64,000 nt of DNA from Hyaloperonospora brassicae (Eukaryota > Oomycota > Peronosporomycetes > Peronosporales > Peronosporaceae), in NCBI GenBank assembly GCA_947650285.1, contig CANTFL010001443.1, positions 1 to 64,000 of the forward strand, read 5' to 3'. The notes beneath the pieces were generated by a model. It was given only the letters and a program-made list of their open reading frames with translations, was not told the origin of the DNA and ran no database searches. Positions 45,651 to 57,222 of this stretch are shown here, one piece after another. The number at the start of each line of letters is the position of its first letter. Position 1 is the first letter of the stretch. Made by a program: the position numbers and the translations under genes.

Positions 45651-46003
45651 CGCCCACGTCGACGTATCGCGTCGCTGTCAGTAGCTCAAGTTAGTCAGAG
45701 CTGTTGGTGCCAATGAGTTTCCTTAGCTTGCGCGTCCGTGCGCACCGTACCGTATCGAGAAACGAGTGTGTCCTGTAGCAGTGCATTGCAGGGACATGTG
45801 AGACGTCATATCGAGGCGCTGGACGTCTGCGATGAGGCAGTACGGGCGCCGGAAGCCGTCGACGCAGATGCATCGAAAGCCGGGACTGTAGATGGCGACC
45901 ATTGTGTCGTGTCAGCTTATGTTGCGCAACTGACACAGTGTTGCACATGTGCAACATAGCAAGGTCGTCGTCGACAGGGTATATGGCAAAGACGTGAGTA
46001 CTT

Positions 46004-47672
46004 TCAACATGTTTCGGTATCGTTAGCGCAGAGGAACTCAAACTCGGCCATTATGGGCACGTGGTCACTGCCATGTACGGAATTGGGGATGCCGTTGTAG
46101 TTGCCGTGGAGACCCAATGGCAGGCGGCCGGATCGGTCCAAGCTGTCGGACAGAATCAGTCGGTTGAACCAGTTCGGCGGGCCGTCTTCAGCCCGTAACT
46201 CGGACTCGGGCGGAATCGCCAGCACGCGTGACGGAACCAAACTGCTCTTCGAGTACCAGATATAGTCAATCGTCCAGCAGCGCCGAAAGTTTACGGTAGT
46301 GTGCGGCGGCTCAGCTTTCTCGCCTTCCTCGACCTCGAGCGATTGCAGTGCCTCTGCTGACTGTTCTCGTGCGCTTGCCAGTGCGTTTGACTTGTAGAAC
46401 GCGTAGGCACTACGAAAAGCTTCGCTCACGCCCTCCACATTGGGTTTCTGCATGAACGAGCTTTCCATGTACTCGTAAACGGGCGACTCGGGCGAGTTGT
46501 TGAAGTCGCCGCATAGCACGATCGGTACGCTGTTCTGACCCGTGTACGTCGCAGCTAGCTCACGCTCGTACTTGTCCTTCACGTCGCTGCTCATGCGAAT
46601 GACCTCTTCCTCCAGCTCAAACAGCTCCGCCATCTGGTGATCCACCTTCCTATGAACAGTGCAGGCAGAAAACAAGAAGTCGTGTCATGCTCTGAGGGCA
46701 CTTGTTGCGACCACACATTCAACTCACTTGGCATTCCACCACAAGTGTGTGCAGCCAACCAGCACAAACTGCGCAAAGTGACGCATCTTCAGAAACGCCA
46801 AAACGGCCACCCGGTCGTGCGGATCATGGAAGTTCACGGCTTCAAACTCTTTTAGCTCAAACTTGTCTTTCCTGATCCAGACACAAGCACAAACACACGC
46901 AGCAACATCAGACCGTCGGACAAAGGTCTCGATCATACCAGCAGCGACTACAAACACGAGATGTACGCTTCACTCACTTGTAGAAAATCCCGCAACCGTC
47001 GTGCTTCTTCTCGCCGGACCAGTTCGACACGTGGATGGACGGACGCTTGACGTAGACGCTTTCGTACCCTCGATCTTGTAGTTCTGGCTTAAAAAATCTA
47101 CAGTCCAACACAAGAATCGACACTGTCACTCCCACTACTTGCGATTGTGCCACATGCTCTCCAGTACTACTGCACGCCTCGCACGTACGTCCAATAGTCA
47201 CTGAGTTCCTCGAGACACAGCACGTCTGCGTCCAGTGCGTCCAATTGCCTCAGCAACGCCATCTTTCGGTTCTCCCAGTTCAAACTCGACTCCAAGACGT
47301 ACGGGAAGTGGTTGCGTGTCGCCAAGTTGCTCGCCAAGATGTTTAGCTGCAGCACACACTCGTCAGCGGCTGCAGATGGCAACACAAGTCACTCCGTGCA
47401 TGATCAAGTACCTGCACGACCGTGATCTTCTGCGTACTGAGCTTGCGATGATCCACCTGCTCGAGTTCCTTCACACAGGGCAGTAACGGTCCACGCGACA
47501 GTCGTCCATTGTGGGAGCTACATAGACCACGTCGAGCCGGACAGTGTGCAGACGCCTGGCGGAGAGCCCGCCATAGATTCTTGTTGTGTCCAGAGAACGA
47601 GACCGACGCGAGGACGGCCACGCCGATGCCGAGACACACGGCCGCCGGGCGATGAGAGACCGTCACGCTCAT
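46004..47672 (-). CDS. Endonuclease/exonuclease/phosphatase family enzyme (nocturnin/Angel/CCR4-like)
   Basis: About five exons. The first starts at 47672 (MSVTVSHRPAAVCLGIGVAV): a short basic start then a hydrophobic stretch of about 14 residues, which could target mitochondria or anchor the protein. Later exons give the EEP core in order: QLNILASNLA, LDADVLCLEELSDYW (metal-binding Glu), KKHDGCGIFYK, LVGCTHLWWNAK, VPIVLCGDFNNSPES (Asp-Phe-Asn) and SVHGSDHVPIMAEFEF (the final Asp-His pair). All catalytic boxes of the EEP superfamily are intact. The CCR4/nocturnin/Angel branch comprises 3'-exonucleases and nucleotide phosphatases; LEELSDYW and the family layout favour it over DNase I or phosphoinositide phosphatases, but the substrate is inferred. 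The start lies about 360 bp from the divergent RPS20 gene. Confidence 0.8.
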
Positions 47673-48031
47673 GCTGGCGCCAAACAAAAGAGCTGCAGGA
47701 CGGTCCTCTCAAAGTTGATACGTGCTGTCTGCGTAGGTACGGCAAAACCGGCAGTCGCGCGTGAAGTAAGTGCATGAAGGGGCGCGAAGCAGCACTACTT
47801 CTCACCAGGCTCGAGATTGGCTGCCACCCGTTCGCCACGCAGCACAGCCACTCAACTGGTCCCGTTGTTGTCATTTTGGATTCAGGTTACTGTCAGTCCA
47901 ACGCAACTGGTACGTGATGTTCATAGTGGCAGCGCATTTGCTTCGACTGCAGTGAAACGAAGTGGGTGGTAGAGCTGCCGTAGCTAATGGCCTCTCTTGT
48001 CTGAACAAAAACGCACAGCCCTCTATCCAAC
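47673..48031. promoter_or_regulatory. Shared intergenic region of EEP enzyme and RPS20
   Basis: About 360 bp between divergent starts; must hold both promoters. No motif was assigned with confidence. Confidence 0.4.
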
Positions 48032-48391
48032 ATGTCCCTTGTCAACAAGCCCAAGACCGTCGAAGCGGAGGAGACCCGTATCCACCGCATTCGCATTACG
48101 CTCACGAGCCGAAATGTGAAGAACCTGGAGAAGGTATGCACGGACCTCAAGCGTGGCGCGGTGGACAAGAACCTGAAGGTGTCGGGCCCCGTGCGTCTTC
48201 CCACGAAGATCCTGCGTCTTACCACGCGCAAGTCGCCTTGTGGTGAGGGTACCAACACGTGGGACCGCTTCGAGATGCGCATCCACAAGCGCATCATCGA
48301 CTTGCACGCGCCTTCGGACATTGTCAAGCAGATCACGTCGATCTCGATCGAGCCTGGCGTCGAGGTTGAGGTGACCATTGCCGACGCCTAA
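48032..48391 (+). CDS. RPS20: 40S ribosomal protein S20 (uS10)
   Basis: A complete single-exon gene of 119 residues, the usual length for eukaryotic S20. It has the family core [60 protein letters not shown] and [19 protein letters not shown]. The protein sits in the 40S head, binds helix 41 of 18S rRNA and lines the mRNA entry side. Codon use is strongly biased to C/G-ending codons, as expected for high expression. Confidence 0.98.
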   Translation: MSLVNKPKTVEAEETRIHRIRITLTSRNVKNLEKVCTDLKRGAVDKNLKVSGPVRLPTKILRLTTRKSPCGEGTNTWDRFEMRIHKRIIDLHAPSDIVKQITSISIEPGVEVEVTIADA

Positions 48392-48497
48392 GTGCATCAT
48401 TGATGCACTTAGGCTAGTGTTCCCGATCGGACACGATGGGGCACTCTCGCTGATGCTTGGGGCGGTACTGAGTGACTTGGGACGATGGTCATGAGGC

Positions 48498-48982
48498 ATG
48501 GAATTGCACGAAGTGCCTTTTCTCGGGCGTGAATCGAATTCCTACCTCACGTGTGTCTGTCTCAATTGCCAATTCGCCTATTCTCCATCGCTTTCCCGCT
48601 TTTCGTCTATCTCGAGAACGCAGACAAGCTCTCACCTTCGAGGCCACCTGCAATGCTACAATGTTGCACACTCCACTCGCACCGTCGTCGAAGTCAAGCC
48701 ATGCCACCAGTTGAGAAACGACAGCTCAACATCGCTGCTGACTCTGCGTGCAGCACGTTTCCATACAACGACAACGTCAGACCCTTCTTCTTCTTCTTGG
48801 CTGCAGGGCCACCAAGCCAGAGTCGCACCTCAGGCAGCACTGGCATCCCCATCCCATACTTGTGCGGGCCCATAAAAACAGGATACTGTCGTCACAATCG
48901 AGGGCCACCCGCAACGTCGATCTGCCTAGACTGCGTATCCTGCTTCTTATGCGCGGAATGCGCGCCGTCGCTCCCTCAATAA
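48498..48982 (+). CDS. Possible small gene with a C-terminal cysteine cluster
   Basis: Not recognised. An ATG at 48498 opens MELHEVPFLGRESNSYLT. A GT at about 48551 and an AG near 48639 allow an in-phase join to a frame that ends at 48982. That frame contains CGPIKTGYCRHN and then CLDCVSCFLCAEC, a close-packed Cys/His cluster that could bind zinc. An alternative donor and acceptor (gtttcc..ctgcag, about 48761-48810) would lead into a different, Arg-rich tail instead. The minus strand is also open for about 70 codons here. It may be non-coding sequence between RPS20 and the purine gene. Confidence 0.25.
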
Positions 48983-49126
48983 GCCCCGACAATTTACGTG
49001 CACCACACTATATCCGACCTCCACCACGTGATCCGCACGCAACGCGGACGAGTCAATCCGACACGAGCGCACCGTCACCAGCCATCGTGCAAAAGTCCAC
49101 CGCGTCGAGACTCAGCGCGCGCGCGC

Positions 49127-49147
49127 TCTCTCTCTCTCTCTCTCTCT
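49127..49147. repeat. (CT)n tract just upstream of the purine gene start
   Basis: About ten CT units end four bases before the ATG at 49152, preceded by a short CG run. Pyrimidine tracts at this position are common around oomycete transcription starts, so it may be part of the core promoter or leader. Confidence 0.8.
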
Positions 49148-49151
49148 TTCC

Positions 49152-52100
49152 ATGGCCTCGTCGACGCCGCTCGTGGTGCTCTGCAGTGACCGTGCGCCCG
49201 ACGCGCTCGTGCAGACTGCTGCAGCGCTGCAGGCGGGCGGTCTGCGCGTCGCCGCGCTCTGCTCTCCCGTTGTGGCTGCTGCGTTAGTGACTGCCAACGT
49301 GCCGCACGTGGCTGTGGCTACACCCGCAGACGTCCAGCTCATGCTCTCGGACCGTGTGGAAGCGGTCCTTGCCCTGCCGCCTGGTGTCGCTGACGTATAC
49401 GATGCTGCTGCACGTGCCCGTGTGGGGAACTGGATCTCTGGCGCCTACTCGTTCGTCCGCACTGCTGCGTGGCACCACAAACAGATCAGTGTCGTCGTGG
49501 ACGAGACGGACTTGCCGATGGTACAGAGCAAGCTCGCAAGCAATGGGTCGCTCGTGTTCTCGCTGCGTGAACGACGTGCACTGGCAGAGAAGGCCTTTGC
49601 TTTGTTCTCCGAGCTGGACAAAGCGATTGCTGCAAGTCTCAATGGCGACGACGAGGTCGTGCACGACGTACTGCTCGTGGGCAACGGAGGCCGTGAACAT
49701 GCGATTGCATGGAAGCTGGCGCAGTCTGCTTCGACCGGCCACATCTACGTCGCACCGGGCAATGCTGGCACAGAGGACAGTGCTGCGGGCATTTCTAATG
49801 TGGATATTGGCGTGGATCAGTACGACGAGCTCATTGCCTTTGCCAAGCGCAAAGGCGTGTCGTTTTGCGTTGTTGGGCCTGAAGCTCCACTGATTGACGG
49901 ACTCGCAGACAAGATGAATGCTGCTGGTATCCCCGCTTTTGGGCCTAGCAAAGCAGCTGCTCAGCTCGAAGCGTCCAAGGCGTTCTCAAAGGACTTTATG
50001 CGTCGCAATGACATCCCAACGGCGGCGTATCGGAACTTTACCGACTACGAAGAAGCCAAGAAGTACCTCGACTCGATCGGCCACAACATTGTCGTCAAGG
50101 CGTCGGGCATTGCTGCTGGCAAAGGTGTGCTCATACCGACGTCGAAGGCGGAGGCTCACGAAGCCCTGCGTGAGGTCATGCTTGAGAAGGCTTTCGGATC
50201 GGCGGGTGACGAAGTTGTGCTGGAGGAGTTCATGACTGGCGAGGAAGTGTCGCTTTTGGCATTCTGCGATGGCCAGCAGGTCGTGTGTATGCCTGGTGTG
50301 CAGGACCACAAGCGTATCTTAGACGGCGACCAAGGTCCGAACACGGGCGGCATGGGCGCCTACGGCCCTGCTCCGTGCCTCACTAGCGAGCTTGAGCGTG
50401 AGTGTATTGGCATTGTTGAGCGTGTGATTGCTGCCATGAAGAAGGAAGGCATGCCGTACGTTGGCGTGCTATACCCCGGCTTTATGCTCACTCCGACGGG
50501 TCCCAAGATCGTCGAGTTCAACTGCCGTTTCGGTGACCCGGAGACGCAGGTCGTGCTTCCGCTACTGCACAGTGATCTGTTCGAGATAATGCGTGCTTGC
50601 GTGGAGCACCGTCTTGATCCCTCGCTTGTGTCGTGGAAGAGCGGTGCTGCAGCTACTGTCGTGATGGCGTCTCAGGGCTATCCGAATAGCTACCCCAAGG
50701 GTAAGGTCATAGCGGGTTTGGACGACGCCGGTTCGCTGAAGGACGTGGACGTATTCCACGCTGGCACGAGAAAGGCTGCGGAAGGTAGTATCGTAACTTC
50801 GGGAGGTCGTGTGCTCGCTGTCACTGCCGTCGGTGCTTCGCTACAGGACGCTCTTGAGCTAGCGTACGAAGGTGTATCGAAGGTCCACTTTGACGGCACC
50901 CAGTACCGTTCAGACATCGGTTTGAAGGGTTTGTTGCATGGTGCGAAGAAGCTGAAGCTAGCTGTACTGGGATCCACTCGTGGCAGCAGCATGCAGCCTA
51001 TCATCGATGCGATCAAGGCGGGCGAGCTGAACGCCAGTGTTGACATTGTGGTTAGCGACAAGGCTACTGCTGGAATTTTGGAGCGTGCACAGAAGCACGA
51101 GATTGAGTCCGTAGCTCTGTCGGCCAAGGGGATGTCGCGCGCTGACTTTGATGCGCAAGTGTCTGATATTCTGGTCAAGAAGAAGGTCGATCTTGTGCTG
51201 CTGATAGGATACATGCGCATTCTGTCGAGCGAGTTCTGCAGAAAATGGGAAAACAAGGTGCTGAACGTGCACCCGTCGCTTCTTCCGGACTTTGCTGGTG
51301 GCATGGACCTGGCTGTTCACCGCGCTGTGATCGATGCAAAGAAGACCGAGAGCGGCTGCACGGTGCACTTTGTGACGGAGCAGGTAGACGCCGGTCCGAT
51401 CGCTGTGCAAATGAAGTGCCCTGTTCTCGAGACGGATACACCCGAGTCGCTGAAGGCGCGTGTCCAGCCACTTGAGGGTGCTGCTTTTCTGCATGCGATC
51501 AAGCTGGTACAGACTGGTGTGTTGCTGAAGAAGAAGGCTGGAAAGAAGGAGATTACGTACGCAGACGCTGGTGTAAGCATTGATGCTGGAAACGATCTGG
51601 TCAATCGGATCAAGCCGCTGTGCAAGTCGACTGTACGTGTAGGCTGTGATGCTGACCTGGGTGGGTTTGGTGGTATCTTCGACCTCCAGGCTGCAGGCTA
51701 TGATAAGGACACGGCTCTTGTGGCGTGTACAGATGGCGTAGGTACCAAGCTGCGAGTGGCGCAGCTCGCTAAGAAGCACGACACCGTCGGCATCGATCTT
51801 GTTGCCATGTGCGTGAACGATTTGATCGTACAAGGCGCAGAACCTCTGTTCTTCCTGGACTACTATGCTTGCGGGAAACTCGACGCGGAAGAAGCTGCTG
51901 ATGTGGTGAAAGGCATTGCCGAGGGCTGTCGTCAGTCGAATTGCGGCTTGATCGGCGGTGAGACGGCTGAGATGCCCTCTATGTACCACGGCGGTGATTA
52001 CGATATGGCCGGGTTCTGCGTGGGTGCTGTCCGCAAGAATGCCATCTTGCCGCTGTCCGTGGAAGCTGGTTTTGCGGTGCTAGGGTTGGCCTCTTCGGGT

Positions 52101-52595
52101 GTGCACTCGAACGGGTTCTCGCTCGTGCGTAAGCTCGTGGAGATATCGGGTCTCGCGTACAGCGATCCGTGTCCATTCGAAGCTGGTAAGACGCTGGGCG
52201 AGAGTTTGTTGACCCCTACGAAGATTTATGTCAAGCAGCTGATGCCCGTTGTCAAATCTGGTCTCGTCCACGCGCTCGCTCACATTACCGGTGGTGGGCT
52301 CTTGGAAAACATTCCGCGTGTTCTGGCCAAGGATTTGGCCGTGGACATTGACTGTAGCAGCTGGCCACTGCCTCCCGTGTTCAAGTGGCTGCAGAAAATG
52401 GGTAACCTCTCGGATGCCGAGCTTGCCCGCACCTTCAATTGCGGTATCGGAATGGTGCTACTCTTGCCCGAGGCCAACGTGGCAGAGGTCACGCGTCAGG
52501 TTGAAGCGACTGGCGAAAAGGTGTTCCGTCTCGGTACGACAATTGCATGTGCGTCTGGTGCGGAGCAAGTTGAGCTTCGCGGTCCTTTGGCGTAG
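49152..52595 (+). CDS. Fused purine-synthesis enzyme: PurH-like, GARS (PurD), GART (PurN), AIRS (PurM)
   Basis: One uninterrupted frame of 1147 residues. Residues 171 to about 595 are glycinamide ribonucleotide synthetase: [17 protein letters not shown], an ATP-grasp with [13 protein letters not shown], and [12 protein letters not shown]. Residues about 598-795 are GAR transformylase: [20 protein letters not shown] (catalytic Asn and His) and VDAGP (catalytic Asp). Residues about 800-1147 are AIR synthetase: [23 protein letters not shown] and [12 protein letters not shown]. Together they catalyse steps 2, 3 and 5 of purine synthesis, presumably in the cytosol. The order differs from the animal GARS-AIRS-GART enzyme. 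Residues 1-165 resemble the N-terminal IMP-cyclohydrolase/MGS-like domain of Pur[19 protein letters not shown], then [20 protein letters not shown], then [16 protein letters not shown]. It appears degenerate, since the VKTLHP-like box is replaced by VEAVLALPP. Confidence 0.92.
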   Translation: MASSTPLVVLCSDRAPDALVQTAAALQAGGLRVAALCSPVVAAALVTANVPHVAVATPADVQLMLSDRVEAVLALPPGVADVYDAAARARVGNWISGAYSFVRTAAWHHKQISVVVDETDLPMVQSKLASNGSLVFSLRERRALAEKAFALFSELDKAIAASLNGDDEVVHDVLLVGNGGREHAIAWKLAQSASTGHIYVAPGNAGTEDSAAGISNVDIGVDQYDELIAFAKRKGVSFCVVGPEAPLIDGLADKMNAAGIPAFGPSKAAAQLEASKAFSKDFMRRNDIPTAAYRNFTDYEEAKKYLDSIGHNIVVKASGIAAGKGVLIPTSKAEAHEALREVMLEKAFGSAGDEVVLEEFMTGEEVSLLAFCDGQQVVCMPGVQDHKRILDGDQGPNTGGMGAYGPAPCLTSELERECIGIVERVIAAMKKEGMPYVGVLYPGFMLTPTGPKIVEFNCRFGDPETQVVLPLLHSDLFEIMRACVEHRLDPSLVSWKSGAAATVVMASQGYPNSYPKGKVIAGLDDAGSLKDVDVFHAGTRKAAEGSIVTSGGRVLAVTAVGASLQDALELAYEGVSKVHFDGTQYRSDIGLKGLLHGAKKLKLAVLGSTRGSSMQPIIDAIKAGELNASVDIVVSDKATAGILERAQKHEIESVALSAKGMSRADFDAQVSDILVKKKVDLVLLIGYMRILSSEFCRKWENKVLNVHPSLLPDFAGGMDLAVHRAVIDAKKTESGCTVHFVTEQVDAGPIAVQMKCPVLETDTPESLKARVQPLEGAAFLHAIKLVQTGVLLKKKAGKKEITYADAGVSIDAGNDLVNRIKPLCKSTVRVGCDADLGGFGGIFDLQAAGYDKDTALVACTDGVGTKLRVAQLAKKHDTVGIDLVAMCVNDLIVQGAEPLFFLDYYACGKLDAEEAADVVKGIAEGCRQSNCGLIGGETAEMPSMYHGGDYDMAGFCVGAVRKNAILPLSVEAGFAVLGLASSGVHSNGFSLVRKLVEISGLAYSDPCPFEAGKTLGESLLTPTKIYVKQLMPVVKSGLVHALAHITGGGLLENIPRVLAKDLAVDIDCSSWPLPPVFKWLQKMGNLSDAELARTFNCGIGMVLLLPEANVAEVTRQVEATGEKVFRLGTTIACASGAEQVELRGPLA

Positions 52596-52948
52596 ATGGG
52601 CTCGTTCGGGCAGCCGAGACTTTGTTTGGTGCAAGTGGGTGGTCAGCTTCCGGGTATGTTTCCCAATAGGTACTGACATCTTTGCTTCCACTTGGCTGCA
52701 TCCGCCCGCTGTCGTCGCACTGGACACGTCAACTAAACGGGGCTTTCGCCTGCGCATTGGTCGTAGACGAGATGCCGAGTAATAATTCACAACCGTACAC
52801 TTGAGTTTGGACTGCAAGTCGTCGTCGGTACACAAGACGCAGCAGCCGAAGCAGATATTTCGATACCTCGATGAAAAGGTGCCGGACGTTCTGCTGCCGA
52901 TCAATCAAGCGAGTGGATCGTAGCGATGACGGTATCATGCAAGCGAGT

Positions 52949-52995
52949 GGATAGTACGATAGGATAGTAGTAGATTTTATCCAATCGTACTATCC
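52949..52995. repeat. Short perfect inverted repeat (12-bp stem)
   Basis: ggatagtacgat at 52949-52960 is repeated in reverse complement at 52984-52995 with a 23-base loop, about 350 bp after the purine gene. Possibly a transcript-end structure or the scar of a small element. Confidence 0.6.
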
Positions 52996-55330
52996 CCCCT
53001 CCCCTCCCTTGATCCGCTCTGACTTGCCACATCTCGATATTCCGGTCGCTCAGGGGGAAGTTGCGTTGCGCTGGACCGGATAACTGCCTGGATAGAGCCG
53101 GGCCGACGTGATACCGGCAATCCGGTGCAGGCAGTCTGTATACTTTACGGCATGATAGACGTACACCTTACGACGGACGTGGCGCCTCCTCCCGCCTGGT
53201 TCTGGTTTCTGCGACCACACGAGCTTCAGCTGAGCCTCCCCCACCCCTCCCATCAATCAGCTTGCAAGCGTGGGATCAGTCGGAAAGACAGCACGTCGGT
53301 TCCACGGGGCTCTGTCGACGCCAGTGTCTTTCTTTTTACCGCATCGACGTGGCGTCGACGACAGTGATCGATCGTTCTGTGCTGCGGCGTAATTTGTCGT
53401 GTGGTAGTGTACCCAAACACACCCACCCAAACACCCCACCCACACACACACGAAAAACGCATGGGGCTGGTCGGTTTGTGAGCTCAATAGCGTACTCGGT
53501 AACATGCATGTGCCCAGACAATGGGGACGGAAGGAGCGATCGGGTGTGCGCGAAGTCATTTGAAGAACTGCACGCAACAGCGTCAGGCAGTATAGCGTCA
53601 AGCATTGACGGCAGGCCGATGTGGTGACCGTTGTGATGTGGAAAAGAACGCCGCGTTGCTCATGACTTCCTCATCTATTCGTTTTGCAGCCATTGGAAAG
53701 GACTGCATACTGTAGGCAGTGGCGACTCTAGATTTCCCGAGCGAATGTGGCGGTAGAGATGGGTTGTGACGCATGTATACGAAGATCGCGAAGGGCCTCG
53801 CGATGCCAACGATCTTTGCACTACTGAAAGCAACAGCTCGCGTTCTTATGGACGAGCTTGCGACGCGAACGACGTCACATGATACAAGTCACGCAAGTTG
53901 AACTGTGCAAGTGGCACGATCTGACTCAAATGGGCGCTATGCTGCGGCTCGCCAAGAGTGTTTCTGATGCAGAACAGGACGTTGGAGAAGCCTCGTGCAA
54001 TAGACGGGTCTATTACTTGATACTGGCAAAGCCAACCTATGCGGCGACCACGGGCTCTCTTCATTTGACGTGCCATTTTCCGCAGACTGTGCGTGTTCCG
54101 ATCGCGCCACAGCAAAACGGCACATGAATGAGAAACAGGTCCGGTGATCTCATTTGTTTTGCTGTGGTAACGAGCAACGAATGCGGTCAAAATGGTGAAA
54201 AAAACAGCACGATGACCATGTGCGCTAACAAGACGATTACGCACGACGTTTCGCAGCTCTTGTTTCGCGTTCGTGGACGCTTCCTTACCATGACGAAAGT
54301 CTCGAAGCAGCCCGATGTTTGCACTGGTTCACCCACTCGAATGATGTGTTCATGGACAGCTTTTTCTTTGCAACACGTCGTAGCTTTGACGCAATAGGGG
54401 TACGATCATGATGTACACAAGCGATCGAGTCCGCTCTTGTTTTCACGTGCTTTGTCTGCAACGCTCGCAGGACGATGTTGTTCGCCAAGGTCAACGAGGT
54501 CCGGATCACGAGGTGCGACTGCGGTGACGAACAACGTGATGACCCGCAACGTCCTGGTACCGCCATGCGTGACCAGACCCTACTCAGTCCTCGTTACCTC
54601 GTCAAGCGACCACTCGTTTTGTTCAATGGATTCACCCACTGAAAGTGGAATTGGCTCCCGAGACATAACAGTAGTGAGCATCACGAGAGTAGTCACTCAG
54701 AGACCGCACGAACCCAAATATTAGACGGACAGAGATGTTTTGTCCTCACTGGAGGACACGACACGACAATCCAACGACTTTCTCGGTGAAAATTTGCCGT
54801 CGACTGATCAAGAGAACAGTTTTGCAGTCGACGGCGAATTATTCGAGTGCAGCAGCATGGCCCGTCTGCGCGCGTACTGCTGAGACAGTGGGACTAGGAG
54901 AGTTATATCGAGCCCCAGCCGTGCCCATCTCCTCTGGAACCCTTTCTCACTGCCTTTCGGGCAGCACAGTGCTCTCGGTACAAAGTGCTGCGTTGACCTC
55001 ACACGACTGCCCACAAATACTTCGCTGTCATACTCCCGAGTTCGTGGCATCCCCGTGGCCGCCACGCACGTTGCTACAGCAGTACCCCGCTCCTAGCGCA
55101 GATGGCGCCGAGAAATATTGAGCTGCATGACTTGGACAGGTGCGACCCGCGACGAGGCGGAAGTAATCGAAACGCACTGTCGCAGCCGATCGTTCCCTCT
55201 CGAATCCGAATCAAGAGCAACGACTGTCTCACGTGCTCTTCTTGGCCATGCGCGGCCAGACAGACTGTCGTCAGCCTACCAGCTGCAATCGCTCGCTTGC
55301 TTTTGACAACCTACGGCGACGAGTCGTTTG

Positions 55331-55373
55331 TCGGTCAGTCGGTCGATCAGTCAGTCAGTCAGTCTGACTGACT
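55331..55373. repeat. GTCA/GTCG repeat with a palindromic end
   Basis: Repeated cagt units end in cagtctgactgact, so the repeat can fold on itself. Confidence 0.75.
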
Positions 55374-55821
55374 CAAGGCTAGCGTGGATTTTTGGATTTT
55401 TGCCCTCGGGGAGTCTCCAGAAAAGCTGATTTTTTTCACCAGGTAGCTCTCGGCTTTGCCACGTCGATGTGCTCGCCAACTGTCGGCTGACAGCTGGCTG
55501 TCGAGTCGCGCGCGCTTTCTCGCTCGTCCCAATTGCGGCTTCTTCTTTTGTCCGCGTCTTGCTTTTACCATCTACGGATCTCCTCGCCCTAAACACACAC
55601 ACAGGTACACATACACGCGCCCAAACCTCCTCCTTGAGGTCAAGCGAGTATGTGGCCCACACAGACACACAGACACACTCACACACTCGGCGAGCAGCTA
55701 CTCCACCTTTGCAAAGCTGTGCGTTCATCACTCTTCATTTAGCGCCGCGGCCCACAAGTGACCGGTATCCGACTCACTCAGTCTCGGACCACACACGCGT
55801 CAACTCGCCCGTGCGCTCTCC

Positions 55822-57222
55822 ATGGACTGGATGCAGCCCCGCGACCAGTTCCTGCACGGCTCGGCGCCGTCGGCCGCCCCGTCCTTCATCCTCGTGGACG
55901 CCAACAACCGCGTCCGGGAGCTCACGGACCCGCTCAAGCGCCAGCTCGGGGCGACCCAGGGGCTGTACCACCACCATCATCACCACCACCACCACCACCC
56001 GTCGGCCAGCGACAATGGCCTCTCGGCCGCCGAGCTCGAGGAACAGCGCCAACTCGAGCAACAGGTACAGGTCCAGAAGCAGGAGATGTGCCTGATTGCG
56101 CCTCTCCCGCGGCCAGACGTCGGCCGCCTGTGCGTGCCCACGACGTCGCACGCCTTTACCTACGGCGACTCGCGACCGGCCACTAACGTGCACTCGACGC
56201 CTCCTTTAGCCCCACCCGTGTCGCCGTTCGCGAGCATGGCGCTCTCTGCCCCGGCGGCACCCGCGCGCAAGTCCCGCAACCCGTTCCTTAGTGCAATGAC
56301 CGACCAGAGCCCGCGCCTGCCGTCGCTCAACGCGATGCGGAGCTCCCCAGGGACCCACCTCAAGCAACTCGGCATCGCTTCGCGGCCGCCTCCGCTCTCG
56401 CTGCGGTCGTTCTCGGACGTGTCGACGCTGTCGTCGTCGTCCTACTCGCCGTCGCCGTCGCCGTCGCCTCTTCGTCAGCCACAAGCAGCAACAGCCACAG
56501 CCACAACACCAATGCAGCCGCCGCAACAACAACAGCAGCAGCAGCAGCCAAAGCCGCCGTGTCGCTCGCGCTCGAACTCGTCGCTGTCGTCAGCGGCCTC
56601 CATGTCGCCGATGCTGTACTCGCAGTCGCTCCCCGGCGTCTCGTTCTTGCAGGACCGGAGACGCTCGCGCATGTCGTTCGACGACTCGGACTGCACGTCA
56701 GTGCTCTCGTCCGACGACAGGGAAAGCAGCGCGCGCCTCTTCAGCTCGAGCGTCGGCCGCAGCGAAGGCAGCAGCGACGCCATGACCGCCGCCGCAACGG
56801 CTGCCGCGGCCCAAGCGGCGCTGAGCAACAGCAACGCGCGCAGCGGTCGCGTGTGTCGGTACGCCAACTGCAGCAATATCGCGCGCTCGCGGGGGCTGTG
56901 CCGCACGCACGGAGGCGGCAAGCGGTGTTCGCACCCGACCTGCAACAAGAGCGCTCAGGCCAACCGCAAGTGCATTGCGCATGGCGGGGGGACGCCCTGT
57001 TCGTTTGAGGACTGCGACAAGACGGCGCAGTCCCGCGGTCTGTGCAAAGCTCACGGCGGCGGCGCTCGGTGTAAACACCCCGACTGTCCCAAGAGCAGCC
57101 AGTCGAAGGGTCTGTGCCGCGGCCACGGCGGCGGGATCAAGTGCAAGGCCGAGGGCTGTGAAAAGTGGGTACAAAAGAACGGCTACTGCATTAAGCACGG
57201 CCGCGAGCGCGCAATGGAGTAG
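55822..57222 (+). CDS. Regulator-like protein with tandem Cys/His zinc modules ('WRKY19-like' family)
   Basis: A single-exon protein of 466 residues. The N-terminal 340 residues are low-complexity: a run of ten His (about residues 50-59), a Gln run, and Ser/Pro-rich segments. From about residue 343 to the end there are five zinc modules of the form C-x4-5-C-x(about 9-10)-C-x3-H-GGG: CRYANCSNIARSRGLCRTH, CSHPTCNKSAQANRKCIAH, CSFEDCDKTAQSRGLCKAH, CKHPDCPKSSQSKGLCRGH and CKAEGCEKWVQKNGYCIKH. Oomycete genomes carry many proteins with this array, usually annotated as WRKY transcription factor 19-like after similarity to part of a plant protein; there is no WRKY domain here. A nuclear DNA- or RNA-binding role is likely but unproven. 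The start is the first ATG after a pyrimidine-rich leader. Confidence 0.85.
   Translation: MDWMQPRDQFLHGSAPSAAPSFILVDANNRVRELTDPLKRQLGATQGLYHHHHHHHHHHPSASDNGLSAAELEEQRQLEQQVQVQKQEMCLIAPLPRPDVGRLCVPTTSHAFTYGDSRPATNVHSTPPLAPPVSPFASMALSAPAAPARKSRNPFLSAMTDQSPRLPSLNAMRSSPGTHLKQLGIASRPPPLSLRSFSDVSTLSSSSYSPSPSPSPLRQPQAATATATTPMQPPQQQQQQQQPKPPCRSRSNSSLSSAASMSPMLYSQSLPGVSFLQDRRRSRMSFDDSDCTSVLSSDDRESSARLFSSSVGRSEGSSDAMTAAATAAAAQAALSNSNARSGRVCRYANCSNIARSRGLCRTHGGGKRCSHPTCNKSAQANRKCIAHGGGTPCSFEDCDKTAQSRGLCKAHGGGARCKHPDCPKSSQSKGLCRGHGGGIKCKAEGCEKWVQKNGYCIKHGRERAME

Larger units (their letters stand above)
52596..55821. other. Intergenic, about 3.2 kb, no supported gene
   Basis: Scattered short frames only (for example 53262-53627 +, 53846-54244 -, 54735-55121 +) without domains. 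The last 400 bp are pyrimidine-, CA- and CG-rich and probably hold the promoter of the zinc-module gene. Confidence 0.5.

Noticed and set aside
52949..52995. Rho-independent-style terminator after the purine gene
   Set aside because: The stem has no following T-run and the organism is eukaryotic, so it is listed only as an inverted repeat.
55469..56095. Plus-strand frame overlapping the start of the zinc-module gene
   Set aside because: It runs through the leader and into the real coding sequence in another frame; composition is that of a shadow frame.
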